From Flavobacterium gyeonganense (lineage in GTDB: Bacteria > Bacteroidota > Bacteroidia > Flavobacteriales > Flavobacteriaceae): 64,000 bases of DNA. This document shows, piece after piece, positions 35,605 through 44,419 of this stretch. The stretch is taken from contig NZ_CP121112.1 in the NCBI RefSeq assembly GCF_029625295.1, positions 3,968,001 to 4,032,000 of the forward strand. Reading direction: 5' to 3'. The notes under the pieces are model-generated. The model did no database searches. It had not been told where the DNA came from and saw only the letters and a program-made list of their open reading frames with translations. Positions within the stretch are counted from its first letter, which is position 1, and each line of letters opens with the position of its first letter. The position numbers and the translations under genes are program-made.

Positions 35605-37740
35605 ATGAAAAATAAATTGGCAGTTCTATTTGGTGTTTTGTTGCTTTTTCCGCTTTGCATATTTTCTCAAATCTATGTTTCTCCGGCGGGAAAATTGGAT
35701 AATGAGGGATCTATTGGAAGTCCGACAACACTGCAGAATGCCATTAATAAAATTGTTTCCGGTCAAACGATTTATATGCGTGGCGGGATTTATTCGATTG
35801 CTTCAACTATTTTTATTACCAGAGAAAATAGTGGATCTGAAGGAAACTTGAAGCGAATAGAGGCATATAATGGTGAAATCCCAATTCTTGATTTTTCGGA
35901 ACAAAGGGAAAACAACGAAAATAAAGGAATTGTTCTGGATGGATTCTATTGGTATTTTAAAGGAATAATAATTAGAAAGGCTGGAGACAACGGCATGCTT
36001 CTTTCCGGAAATAACAATACAATTGACAATTGTATTTTTGAAAAAAACAGAGACAGCGGTCTTCAGATTAGCAGATATTTCGCTGCTTACACATCAATTG
36101 ATCAATGGCCTTCCAATAATTTGGTCCTGAACTGCGAATCTTTTGATAATAAAGATTCATTAGCAGAAAATGCAGATGGATTTGCCGCAAAGTTAACGTG
36201 TGGGAAGGGGAATATTTTTCGTGGCTGCATTTCACATAATAATAGTGATGACGGATGGGATTTGTACACCAAGAAAAAAACCGGACCAATTGGAGCTGTA
36301 CTATTCGAAAATTGTGTTGCCTACAATAATGGCACACTCACAAATGGCAGTACAACGTTGACTGGTGATAAAAATGGTTTTAAATTAGGAGGAGAAGGCA
36401 TTCCAGTAAATCATATCCTCAGGCGTTGTATCGCTTTCGGGAACGGCCAGCATGGTTTTACGGACAACAATAATTTAGGAGCAATTGAGATGACTAATAA
36501 TACTTCCTACAATAATAAAAGTAATGGTTTTGGTTTTCGTCCTGGTGGAAAACATCAATTCAGAAATAACATCTCTTACAAATCATTTAAGGATAAAAAC
36601 TTTGGTAAAGATGTCGAAAATTCAAATGTTTGGTGGATTAAAGGAAGTACCAATGGCAGAAACCCTGCGCTTGTAATCAGTGATGATGATTTTGTTTCTT
36701 TGACTGTTCCTGCTGTTTTAAAAAATGAAGATGGAAGCCCGAACCTGGGTGATTTTCTGGCATTAAAGACGACAAGCGATTTTATTGATGCAGGAGTACA
36801 GGCAACCGGAATAGAGTTTAGCGGAACTGCGCCAGATCTTGGAGCAAGGGAGTCAGGATCTCAGCAAACAACAGATTTTGTATTAAAAGTCACAGGAAAA
36901 CCAATTGCCGGAGGAACAGTGACTGTTAGTCCCGTTAAAAAAAGTTATGATGCAGGGGAGGTTGTAACCCTGACCGCAATGCCATCTTCTGGTTATACAT
37001 TTAAATCATGGAGCGATGGTTCAACTACAGCCACAACGACTTTTAAAATGGATACCAATAAAACGATTACAGCTAATTTTAAAAGTATAATACCTGCCAC
37101 TTACGTTTTGACAACTGCAGTTAATCCGGCTGAAGGCGGAACAATTACAGTAAATCCCAATAAAGCTACTTACACAGAAGGAGAAACAGTAATGCTTACT
37201 GCTATTCCTTCAGCGGGTAATGAATTAAAATCATGGAATTCAGGAGAAACGACTGAGTCGATAACAGTCTCAATTACTGCTGAAATGGGCATTACGGCAA
37301 CTTTCGGGAAAAAACTCACAGGAACCCATGCTTTAAGGATTGAAGAAGCTTCACCTGGATTTTGTAAATATGATGGCGTAATCGCAATTAATTCAAGTGC
37401 TGATAACAGAAAAGTAACCAACATTACGGATGCTTCCGGCAGTGGAATAAATTACACGGTTAAAGTTCCGGATTCAGGGCTTTACTCGGTTGTATTTAGA
37501 TATGTGCACAGAGGTAAAACAACAAATGCAAAAGTGAAGATAAATGGAACGAATGCAATTGATTTAGTTTTTCCAATAACATCCAGCACAACTAAATTTG
37601 CTACTACTGAGCCACTTACTATTAAATTGATTAAAGGTGTAAATACAATTCGTTTAGAGACTATTGATGCATTGCCATTTGCAAATATAGACTGGATGGA
37701 AATTACAGGAGAAGCACCAATGGCCGAATCTTGTTTTTAA
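35605..37740 (+). CDS. Secreted PL9-type pectate lyase with InlB-like repeats and a C-terminal carbohydrate-binding domain
   Basis: This 711-residue exported protein has a signal peptide (AVLFGVLLLFPLCIFSQ). Residues about 20-440 form a right-handed beta-helix. The calcium-binding Asp pattern of family PL9 (PelL Asp209, 233, 234, 237) is matched in spacing by Asp191 (NADGFAAKL), Asp215, Asp216 and Asp219 (NNSDDGWDLY). Lys260 in NGFKLGGEG is the likely base. Two divergent InlB-type repeats follow (VSPVKKSYDAGEVVTLTAMP and VNPNKATYTEGETVMLTAIP), then a CBM35/6-like domain. No type IX secretion signal is seen at the C-terminus. It cleaves pectate by elimination. No SusC/SusD pair is nearby. Confidence 0.9.
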   Translation: MKNKLAVLFGVLLLFPLCIFSQIYVSPAGKLDNEGSIGSPTTLQNAINKIVSGQTIYMRGGIYSIASTIFITRENSGSEGNLKRIEAYNGEIPILDFSEQRENNENKGIVLDGFYWYFKGIIIRKAGDNGMLLSGNNNTIDNCIFEKNRDSGLQISRYFAAYTSIDQWPSNNLVLNCESFDNKDSLAENADGFAAKLTCGKGNIFRGCISHNNSDDGWDLYTKKKTGPIGAVLFENCVAYNNGTLTNGSTTLTGDKNGFKLGGEGIPVNHILRRCIAFGNGQHGFTDNNNLGAIEMTNNTSYNNKSNGFGFRPGGKHQFRNNISYKSFKDKNFGKDVENSNVWWIKGSTNGRNPALVISDDDFVSLTVPAVLKNEDGSPNLGDFLALKTTSDFIDAGVQATGIEFSGTAPDLGARESGSQQTTDFVLKVTGKPIAGGTVTVSPVKKSYDAGEVVTLTAMPSSGYTFKSWSDGSTTATTTFKMDTNKTITANFKSIIPATYVLTTAVNPAEGGTITVNPNKATYTEGETVMLTAIPSAGNELKSWNSGETTESITVSITAEMGITATFGKKLTGTHALRIEEASPGFCKYDGVIAINSSADNRKVTNITDASGSGINYTVKVPDSGLYSVVFRYVHRGKTTNAKVKINGTNAIDLVFPITSSTTKFATTEPLTIKLIKGVNTIRLETIDALPFANIDWMEITGEAPMAESCF

Positions 37741-37830
37741 AATACAATTTAATTATTGTGAAGTGATTTTATTTTTTTCTTTTAGTCAAGTTTGATTTTT
37801 ATAGAATTTAAATCCTAACAGTTTAATTCT

Positions 37831-37838
37831 TATTTTTG
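37831..37838 (+). promoter_or_regulatory. Possible promoter of the UvrD-type helicase gene (-7 element)
   Basis: TATTTTTG fits TAnnTTTG. A TTA near 37808 could be a degenerate -33 element. The start codon is 21 bases downstream. Confidence 0.45.
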
Positions 37839-37858
37839 CATAAAAGGAGAACAATTTC

Positions 37859-40195
37859 ATGCAGAATTATATTGACCAGCTCAACGAAGCACAACGACAG
37901 CCTGTTTTACAAAAAGACGGGCCAATGATTATTATAGCAGGTGCCGGTTCGGGAAAAACGCGTGTTTTAACAATTAGGATTGCTTATTTAATGCATCAGG
38001 GAGTTGATGCTTTTAATATATTATCGCTTACATTTACGAATAAAGCTGCCCGCGAAATGAAGCACAGGATTTCTTCAATAGTAGGTGCAAGTGAAGCAAA
38101 AAATCTGTGGATGGGGACTTTTCACTCTATTTTTGCGCGCATTCTTCGTTCAGAATCAGAACATTTGGGATATCCGTCCAATTTTACCATTTATGACTCT
38201 CAGGATTCGGCCAGACTGATTTCTTCTATTATAAAAGAAATGCAGCTGGATCGTGATATTTATAAGCCGAAACAAGTTTTAGGACGAATTTCGACATATA
38301 AAAATAGTTTGATTACCGTAAAAGCCTATTTCAACAATCCTGAATTGATGGAAGCGGATGCGATGTCAAAAAAACCTCGTTTGGGCGAAATTTATCAGCA
38401 ATATGTAGAGCGCTGTTTTAAAGCAGGAGCAATGGATTTTGATGATTTATTGTTGAAGACCAATGAATTACTGACTCGTTTTCCTGAAGTTTTGGCGAAA
38501 TATCAAAACCGTTTCCGATATATTCTGGTTGATGAGTACCAGGATACGAACCACTCTCAATATTTAATTGTTCGGGCTCTGTCAGATAAGTTTCAGAATA
38601 TTTGTGTAGTTGGTGATGATGCGCAGAGTATTTATGCTTTCCGTGGGGCAAACATCAATAATATCCTGAATTTCCAAAAGGATTATGAAGGGGTTAAAAT
38701 GTTTCGCTTGGAGCAAAATTACCGTTCGACACGAAATATTGTTGAAGCAGCAAATACTGTAATGGAACATAATAAAACCAAACTGGACAAGGTTGTCTGG
38801 ACAGCAAATGAGTTTGGTCCAAAAATAAAAGTCCACAGAAGTTTGACAGATGCTGAAGAAGGCCGATTTGTTGCCAGTACGATTTTCGAACAAAAAATGC
38901 AGAATCAGTTGCATAATGGCGCTTTTGCAATTTTATACCGTACCAATGCACAATCACGTGCCATGGAGGATGCTTTAAGAAAAAGGGATATACCGTATCG
39001 AATTTACGGAGGGCTTTCATTTTACCAGCGTAAAGAAATTAAAGATGTTTTATGCTATCTCCGTCTGGTAATTAATCCGAAAGATGAAGAAGCACTGATA
39101 CGTGTTATCAATTATCCGGCACGCGGAATTGGAGATACAACTGTTGAAAAGCTTACTATCGCTGCTAACCATTACAAGCGTTCGATTTGGGAAGTAATGG
39201 TGAATATTGATAAAATCGATTTAAAACTGAATGCAGGTACCAAAAATAAACTGAATGATTTTGTGACCATGATTCAGAGTTTTCAGGTTATTAACGAAAA
39301 TCAGGATGCTTTTTATATTACAGACCATGTTGCCAAAAAAACAGGTTTGGTTCAGGAACTGAAAAAAGATGCTACACCGGAAGGGATGGCGAAAATTCAG
39401 AATATTGAAGAGCTTTTAAATGGTATTAAAGATTTTACAGAAGGGCAAAAAGAAATTGACGGTGCAAGAGGTGCTTTATCTGAATTCATGGAAGATGTTG
39501 CTTTGGCTACCGATTTGGATAAGGATACATCAGATGAAGACCGTGTTGCCTTAATGACAATTCACCTGGCAAAAGGATTGGAATTTCCGCATGTTTTTGT
39601 GGTGGGAATGGAAGAAGATTTGTTTCCGAGTGCCATGAGTATGAGTACAAGAAGTGAATTAGAAGAAGAGCGCCGTTTATTTTATGTAGCGTTAACCCGT
39701 GCAGAACATCAGGCATATTTAACGTACGCACAATCCCGTTATCGATGGGGAAAATTAACAGATAGCGAGCCGTCACGTTTTATTGAAGAAATTGACGGGC
39801 AATATTTGGAATTTTTAACACCGTCCGAAAGCAATTACCGCTATAAACCAACGATTGATAGCGATATTTTTGGAGATGTTGATAAATCTAAACTAAGACT
39901 TTCAAAACCAATAGGAGGAACTCCTCCTAAACCTGTTACAGATAACAGCCCAAAACCGGATTTAAATGTCAGAAAGTTAAAACCTGTTGCAGGAAATAAT
40001 CCAAATGCTGCTGCAGCAAACTTATTCGATAACAAACTGACCATAGGAAATGTAGTGATGCATGAACGTTTTGGAAAAGGCCAGGTTATAAATTTAGAAG
40101 GCGTAGGAGCTGATAAAAAAGCCGAAATAAAATTTGAGGTTGGCGGAATTAAGAAATTACTTTTAAGGTTTGCTAAACTTGATGTTATTATATAA
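37859..40195 (+). CDS. UvrD/PcrA-type ATP-dependent DNA helicase
   Basis: This 778-residue superfamily 1A helicase unwinds DNA 3' to 5' in repair and replication restart. The motifs in order are NEAQRQPV (Q motif), IAGAGSGKTRVLT (Walker A), LTFTNKAAREMK, DEYQDTNHSQY (Walker B), VVGDDAQSIYAFRGA, FRLEQNYRSTRNI, LMTIHLAKGLEFPHVFVVG and LFYVALTRAEHQAYL. The C-terminus has a Tudor-like tail (VVMHERFGKGQVINLEG) as in PcrA. It is complete for the family. Confidence 0.95.
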   Translation: MQNYIDQLNEAQRQPVLQKDGPMIIIAGAGSGKTRVLTIRIAYLMHQGVDAFNILSLTFTNKAAREMKHRISSIVGASEAKNLWMGTFHSIFARILRSESEHLGYPSNFTIYDSQDSARLISSIIKEMQLDRDIYKPKQVLGRISTYKNSLITVKAYFNNPELMEADAMSKKPRLGEIYQQYVERCFKAGAMDFDDLLLKTNELLTRFPEVLAKYQNRFRYILVDEYQDTNHSQYLIVRALSDKFQNICVVGDDAQSIYAFRGANINNILNFQKDYEGVKMFRLEQNYRSTRNIVEAANTVMEHNKTKLDKVVWTANEFGPKIKVHRSLTDAEEGRFVASTIFEQKMQNQLHNGAFAILYRTNAQSRAMEDALRKRDIPYRIYGGLSFYQRKEIKDVLCYLRLVINPKDEEALIRVINYPARGIGDTTVEKLTIAANHYKRSIWEVMVNIDKIDLKLNAGTKNKLNDFVTMIQSFQVINENQDAFYITDHVAKKTGLVQELKKDATPEGMAKIQNIEELLNGIKDFTEGQKEIDGARGALSEFMEDVALATDLDKDTSDEDRVALMTIHLAKGLEFPHVFVVGMEEDLFPSAMSMSTRSELEEERRLFYVALTRAEHQAYLTYAQSRYRWGKLTDSEPSRFIEEIDGQYLEFLTPSESNYRYKPTIDSDIFGDVDKSKLRLSKPIGGTPPKPVTDNSPKPDLNVRKLKPVAGNNPNAAAANLFDNKLTIGNVVMHERFGKGQVINLEGVGADKKAEIKFEVGGIKKLLLRFAKLDVII

Positions 40196-40263
40196 TTAAG
40201 ATTTTTAAGACTTTTACTTGTTAAATTCATTATATTCACATAATAATTTTAAAGACAAGAGAA

Positions 40264-41175
40264 ATGGATGCTATAACTACTAATAAAGTAAATAATAATT
40301 TACCTGAAGATTTTTATAAATCTACGAATTTTTACACTTTGGCAGGAACTGCTGGCGCAGTTTGGTTGTTGTGCATAGTTATTGGCTCATTAGATATTCA
40401 CAATAATTTGGAACCATTGTATTATCGAATTATAGCATTAGTTTTTAGCATGCTAATTTCAATAATTATGACTTTAAAAAAAACAAGTATTAAAACAGAA
40501 TACTGGTTATTTGCCTTTTTTAACGGCCTTCTTATTTTTGTAAATGCTTCTGGTATAAATGCAATTACTTCAAATAGCAAATTTGGTTATTCAAATGAAA
40601 ATAATCGAACTGCTGCAGGAATAAATAATAGTAGTTTGAATTTGGCATCAATATTTCCTTTTGAATTAAAAAATAGAAATTGGTGGGAGAATAATGATTT
40701 ATTTTTAGAGAATAAAAAATTAAAAAAAGAAAACGAAAGTTTACTCAGATCTAAAATGGAGATTGTAAATAAACAAAAGGTGTTGCTTCTAAGGTTTAAA
40801 GATAGTATTAGTAATCTAAGTACAGAAAAGACTGATACTATTAATGCAAATAATGTACTAAAGAATACTAAAGATCTTCTGGATTCTAATAAATTATTAC
40901 TCGACAGATTAAAAAATCTTCAGATACAAAATAAGATAAAAGAAGATAAACTTTTAGAATTAAACAGATTAATTGAAAAGAATAAAGAAAGTGGAAATTT
41001 AACTCCAAATAATCAGGAATTAATAAATGAACTTAAGAAAAAAATATCAGAAAAGGATAAATATATAAAGGAATTAAAAAATACTATAGAAGTAAATAAA
41101 AAATATAATATTACTGATTTAGAGATTTGTAAACAAAAATTAATAGAGTGTCGCGAAAATAAAAACGAGCGTTAG
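40264..41175 (+). CDS. Hypothetical membrane protein with a C-terminal coiled coil
   Basis: This 303-residue protein has three hydrophobic helices in the first 100 residues (AGTAGAVWLLCIVIGSL, IIALVFSMLISIIMTL, WLFAFFNGLLIFVNASG). After an Asn-rich linker a long coiled coil runs from about 155 to 300 (LKKENESLLRSKMEIVNKQK, ELINELKKKISEKDKYIKEL). Base composition is more AT-rich than its neighbours. It lies 15 bases before the Sua5 gene and may share its transcript. I do not recognise the family. Confidence 0.7.
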   Translation: MDAITTNKVNNNLPEDFYKSTNFYTLAGTAGAVWLLCIVIGSLDIHNNLEPLYYRIIALVFSMLISIIMTLKKTSIKTEYWLFAFFNGLLIFVNASGINAITSNSKFGYSNENNRTAAGINNSSLNLASIFPFELKNRNWWENNDLFLENKKLKKENESLLRSKMEIVNKQKVLLLRFKDSISNLSTEKTDTINANNVLKNTKDLLDSNKLLLDRLKNLQIQNKIKEDKLLELNRLIEKNKESGNLTPNNQELINELKKKISEKDKYIKELKNTIEVNKKYNITDLEICKQKLIECRENKNER

Positions 41176-41190
41176 TCTTAACCCATATTT

Positions 41191-41811
41191 ATGGCCGAAT
41201 TTATAAAAATATACCCCGACAAACCTAGTGAAGCTGCAATTGCAAAAGTAGTGAAAGTACTTCAGAATGGTGGTTTAGTTATTTACCCAACAGATACTGT
41301 TTACGGTCTGGGTTGCGATATAACTAATTCAAGGGCTTTAGAAAAAATTGCAAAAATTAAAGGAGTTAAATTAGAAAAAGCGAATTTCTCTTTTATCTGT
41401 CACGACCTGAGTAATTTATCAGATTATGTGAGACAGATTAATACTTCTACTTTTAAAATACTAAAAAGAGCATTGCCAGGTCCTTATACGTTTATTTTAC
41501 CGGGTAATAATAATTTGCCTAAAGAATTTAAAAAGAAAACAACTGTAGGGATACGTGTTCCTGATAACAATATTATTCTCGAAATTGTAAGGCAATTAGG
41601 CAATCCTGTTGTTTCAACATCAATACGGGATGAAGATGATGTGATTGAATACACTACTGATCCTGAATTGATTTTTGAGAAATGGCAAAATCTTGTTGAT
41701 ATGGTTATTGATGGAGGGTATGGCGATAATGTTGGCTCTACCATCATAGATCTCTCTGAACATGATCCGGTAATTGTAAGGGAAGGAAAAGGAGATATTG
41801 ATATTTTGTAA
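41191..41811 (+). CDS. Sua5/YciO/YrdC family protein, probably L-threonylcarbamoyladenylate synthase
   Basis: This 206-residue protein uses Thr, bicarbonate and ATP to make threonylcarbamoyl-AMP for the t6A37 modification of tRNA. The landmarks are GGLVIYPTDTVYGLGCDITN, KANFSFICHDLSNLSDYVR, RALPGPYTFILPG, VGIRVPDN and GNPVVSTS. It has the single YrdC domain and no C-terminal Sua5 domain. It could instead be the related YciO. A terminator follows. Confidence 0.85.
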   Translation: MAEFIKIYPDKPSEAAIAKVVKVLQNGGLVIYPTDTVYGLGCDITNSRALEKIAKIKGVKLEKANFSFICHDLSNLSDYVRQINTSTFKILKRALPGPYTFILPGNNNLPKEFKKKTTVGIRVPDNNIILEIVRQLGNPVVSTSIRDEDDVIEYTTDPELIFEKWQNLVDMVIDGGYGDNVGSTIIDLSEHDPVIVREGKGDIDIL

Positions 41812-41912
41812 AAAAAATACTTAAACGGAATAACTATTGGAAAATTTTAAGTAACTTTAGAATAGTTAAATTTAGTTAGTTAAAAGATAGTAATATGTTT
41901 TATTGGTGAGCA

Positions 41913-41947
41913 TAAAAAAAGCAGGTCAATTGAGACCTGCTTTTTTG
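41913..41947. terminator. Bidirectional terminator between convergent genes
   Basis: GCAGGTC (41921-41927) pairs with GACCTGC (41934-41940), extended by seven A before and six T after. Confidence 0.88.
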
Positions 41948-41968
41948 TAAATAATATAAAGTGAATTA

Positions 41969-42802
41969 TTACTGCTGTTGTTTTTTCATTTCTTTTTCAA
42001 TCATATCATAGAACTGATCGATTTTCGGCATAACAACAATACGGGTTCTTCTGTTTTTACCTTTGTTTTCAGCAGTATCATTTGGTACCAAAGGAATATA
42101 AGAGCTTCTACCTGCTGCAATTAATTTAGCCGGATTTACTCCTAAATCGTTTGTCAATACTCTAACAATAGAAGTAGAACGTTTCACACTTAAATCCCAG
42201 TTGTCTAACAAAATTCCGTTGCTTTTATAAGGAACGTTATCCGTATGACCTTCAACCATACACTCAAAATCAGGTTTGTCGTTTACTACTTTTGCTACTT
42301 TTGCTAAAACTGATTTTGCTTTATCAGTTACATCATAGCTTCCACTTTTAAATAATAATTTGTCAGCGATAGAAATAAATACAACTCCTTTTTCAACGTT
42401 GATTTCGATATCTGGGTCGTTGATTCCCACAGCGCCTTTTAAACTTGTAACTAATGCCAGAGTTACACTGTCTTTTTTAGTAAGAGCATCCTGAAGCCTT
42501 GATATTTTAAGATCTTTTTCTTTTAAGCTTTCTAATGATTTCTCAAGATTTTCTGCTCCTTTAGTAGTTAAAACTGTTAGATCTTTAGAACTATTGATTA
42601 AATCCTGATTGTGCTCTTTATAGCTTGCAGCTGTTGCAGCCAGACCAGCTTTTTCTTCGAGACAGGCATTAAGTTTAACCGTGCATGAATTTAGTAAGTC
42701 TTGGGTTTCTTTGTTTTTAGCTTCTAATTCAGCATATTTCTTCTTAGAAACACACGATGTTAGAGCCATAAGGACAGTTAAAGCAATTGCTATTTTTCTC
42801 AT
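41969..42802 (-). CDS. OmpA-family lipoprotein
   Basis: This 277-residue protein is anchored by a lipoprotein signal (IALTVLMALTSC). A coiled-coil region (about 25-110) precedes a C-terminal OmpA/MotB-like peptidoglycan-binding domain (about 140-270): LFKSGSYDVTDKAKSVLAKV, CMVEGHTDNVP, NWDLSVKRSTSIVRVL and ENKGKNRRTRIVVMP. It probably ties the outer membrane to the cell wall. It lies downstream of the glycosyltransferase gene on the same strand. Confidence 0.9.
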   Translation of the reverse strand: MRKIAIALTVLMALTSCVSKKKYAELEAKNKETQDLLNSCTVKLNACLEEKAGLAATAASYKEHNQDLINSSKDLTVLTTKGAENLEKSLESLKEKDLKISRLQDALTKKDSVTLALVTSLKGAVGINDPDIEINVEKGVVFISIADKLLFKSGSYDVTDKAKSVLAKVAKVVNDKPDFECMVEGHTDNVPYKSNGILLDNWDLSVKRSTSIVRVLTNDLGVNPAKLIAAGRSSYIPLVPNDTAENKGKNRRTRIVVMPKIDQFYDMIEKEMKKQQQ

Positions 42803-42836
42803 AATGTTAAATTTAATTAGACGTTGATTTACAAAT

Positions 42837-43856
42837 TTAATTCTTAATATTTTGATTACTGTTAAAGATTTCTTTAAAAAAAGTCAATTTCTTTATATAA
42901 TATATGAAAACGATACTTTTTACAGTGTAGTATTTCTCTATTTGAAAATCTTTTCTCTTTTTTAGATAAGATGCTGACATGTAATAGAATGAAAAATGCG
43001 CATGTAAGACTGCTAGCGTATGTTTAAATTTTCCTTGTGTTAAAAATCGGATTCCGGCAATGCCATCTAAGATCATTCTGAATAAAATAATAAAAAACAA
43101 TTTCCTTTTAGGAAGATTTTTTACCAGCATCAAAAGTGAATTTCTAAAATTCAAATACGTTTTTTTTGGATTACCCTGTTGTAAAGTTGCTCCACCAATA
43201 TGATAAACAACAGATTTAGGATTATATTTAATGATATGGCCTTCATTTAAAGCACGCCAGCATAGGTCAATTTCTTCCTGATGTGCAAAAAACGATTCAT
43301 CAAATCCTTCCAGTTCATCGTAAACCTCTTTTCTGATAAAGAAACAAGCCCCCGAAGCCCAGAATATTTCGCAATTGTCATCATACTGTCCATTATCTTT
43401 TTCTATAGTATCAAAAATACGCCCTCTGCAAAATGGATATCCATATTTATCAACAAAACCACCTGCAGCCCCTGCATATTCAAAATATTCTTTATTCTTA
43501 AAATCAAGGATTTTAGGTTGTATAATAGCAGTTTGTTTTTCTGCTTCGAAAGTTTCAATTATGGGTTTAAGCCAGTTTTCTGTTACTTCAATATCCGAAT
43601 TGACTAAAGCATAAATTTCAGCATTAACTTCTTTTAAAGCATCATTGTACCCTCTGGCAAAGCCATGGTTACCAGTATTTTTAATGATTTTTACGGTTGG
43701 AAAATGCTGCTGAACAAATTTTAGGGAATCATCGGTTGAGGCATTGTCTGCTACATATATAGCAGCATCGGAAGAAAATTGAATTACTGATGGCAAAAAT
43801 TGCTCTAATAATTTTATTCCATTCCAATTTAAAATGACAACAGCAATTTTATCCAA
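42837..43856 (-). CDS. Family 2 glycosyltransferase
   Basis: This 339-residue protein has the GT-A opening VAVVILNWNGIKLLEQFLPS... pattern in the form AVVILNWNGIKLLEQF. The nucleotide-sugar and metal motifs follow: YVADNASTDDSL, ALVNSDIEVTENWL, FWASGACFFIRKEVYDEL and FDESFFAHQEEIDLCWRA. Two hydrophobic segments near the C-terminus (about 245-300) suggest membrane association. It most resembles rhamnosyltransferase-like enzymes of surface polysaccharide; the sugar is unknown. Confidence 0.9.
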   Translation of the reverse strand: MDKIAVVILNWNGIKLLEQFLPSVIQFSSDAAIYVADNASTDDSLKFVQQHFPTVKIIKNTGNHGFARGYNDALKEVNAEIYALVNSDIEVTENWLKPIIETFEAEKQTAIIQPKILDFKNKEYFEYAGAAGGFVDKYGYPFCRGRIFDTIEKDNGQYDDNCEIFWASGACFFIRKEVYDELEGFDESFFAHQEEIDLCWRALNEGHIIKYNPKSVVYHIGGATLQQGNPKKTYLNFRNSLLMLVKNLPKRKLFFIILFRMILDGIAGIRFLTQGKFKHTLAVLHAHFSFYYMSASYLKKRKDFQIEKYYTVKSIVFIYYIKKLTFFKEIFNSNQNIKN

Positions 43857-43875
43857 AAGTAATATTTTTAATAAT

Positions 43876-44328
43876 TTAATAAATTTCTTTGTAATCGGGA
43901 AGGGATTTTAAAAACTCATATTTTTCATTTTCAAAATCCATCTGACAATAATAATGATGCAGACCATTTGTGACTTTCAAAAACCGTGCCTGCATTGTCA
44001 TATTATAACGCGCAATCTGATCAAAAGTTGCTTGCGATATTTTTACTTCGGGTGCTTTACATTCTACTAATATGTGTATTGAACCATCCGGATTAAAAAC
44101 TACAACATCATAGCGTTTTCGTAAACCATTGATCATCAAAACTTTCTCTACGTTTATGAGCGATCTGGGGTATTTTTTTTCATTTATTAAATAATGAACA
44201 ACATGCTGACGAACCCATTCTTCGGGGGTAAGAATTATGAATTTTTTTCTGATTTCATCAAAAATGGACACTTTATTTTCGTTATTTTTGAATCGAAAAT
44301 TATAGATTGGAAAATTTAATCGCTGCAT
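43876..44328 (-). CDS. HsdR-N / PDDEXK nuclease-like protein
   Basis: This 150-residue protein has the fold of the N-terminal nuclease domain of type I restriction HsdR. The PD-(D/E)xK core is Asp in KRYDVVVFNPDG and Glu-x-Lys in IHILVECKAPEV, followed by the helix QATFDQIARYN. It lacks helicase and specificity parts, and no restriction system is nearby. It is divergent from holA with a perfect hairpin between them. A role in DNA repair or tRNA/DNA processing is possible. Confidence 0.8.
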   Translation of the reverse strand: MQRLNFPIYNFRFKNNENKVSIFDEIRKKFIILTPEEWVRQHVVHYLINEKKYPRSLINVEKVLMINGLRKRYDVVVFNPDGSIHILVECKAPEVKISQATFDQIARYNMTMQARFLKVTNGLHHYYCQMDFENEKYEFLKSLPDYKEIY

Positions 44329-44347
44329 AAAGCAAAAATATAAAATA

Positions 44348-44404
44348 GTTTCAGGTTTCAGGTTTAAAGTTTCAAGTTATTGAAACAAACCTGAAACCTG
44401 AAAC
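44348..44404. repeat. Long perfect hairpin between the PDDEXK gene and holA
   Basis: An 18-base arm (44348-44365) is exactly complementary to 44387-44404. Inside it, GTTTCAA (44369-44375) pairs with TTGAAAC (44380-44386) around a GTTA loop, leaving only three unpaired A. A further copy of the word (44402-44411) offers an alternative pairing. It sits 15 bases from the holA start and 19 from the start of the divergent gene. Confidence 0.8.
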
Positions 44405-44419
44405 TTGAAACAAATTTGA

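Noticed and set aside
40264..41175. Coiled-coil membrane protein as part of a defence system
   Set aside because: No nuclease, ATPase or toxin-like partner is adjacent; the neighbours are a helicase and a tRNA-modification gene found in most bacteria.
43876..44328. Remnant of a type I restriction system
   Set aside because: No HsdM, HsdS or helicase fragments are nearby, and the small protein looks intact with its catalytic residues kept.
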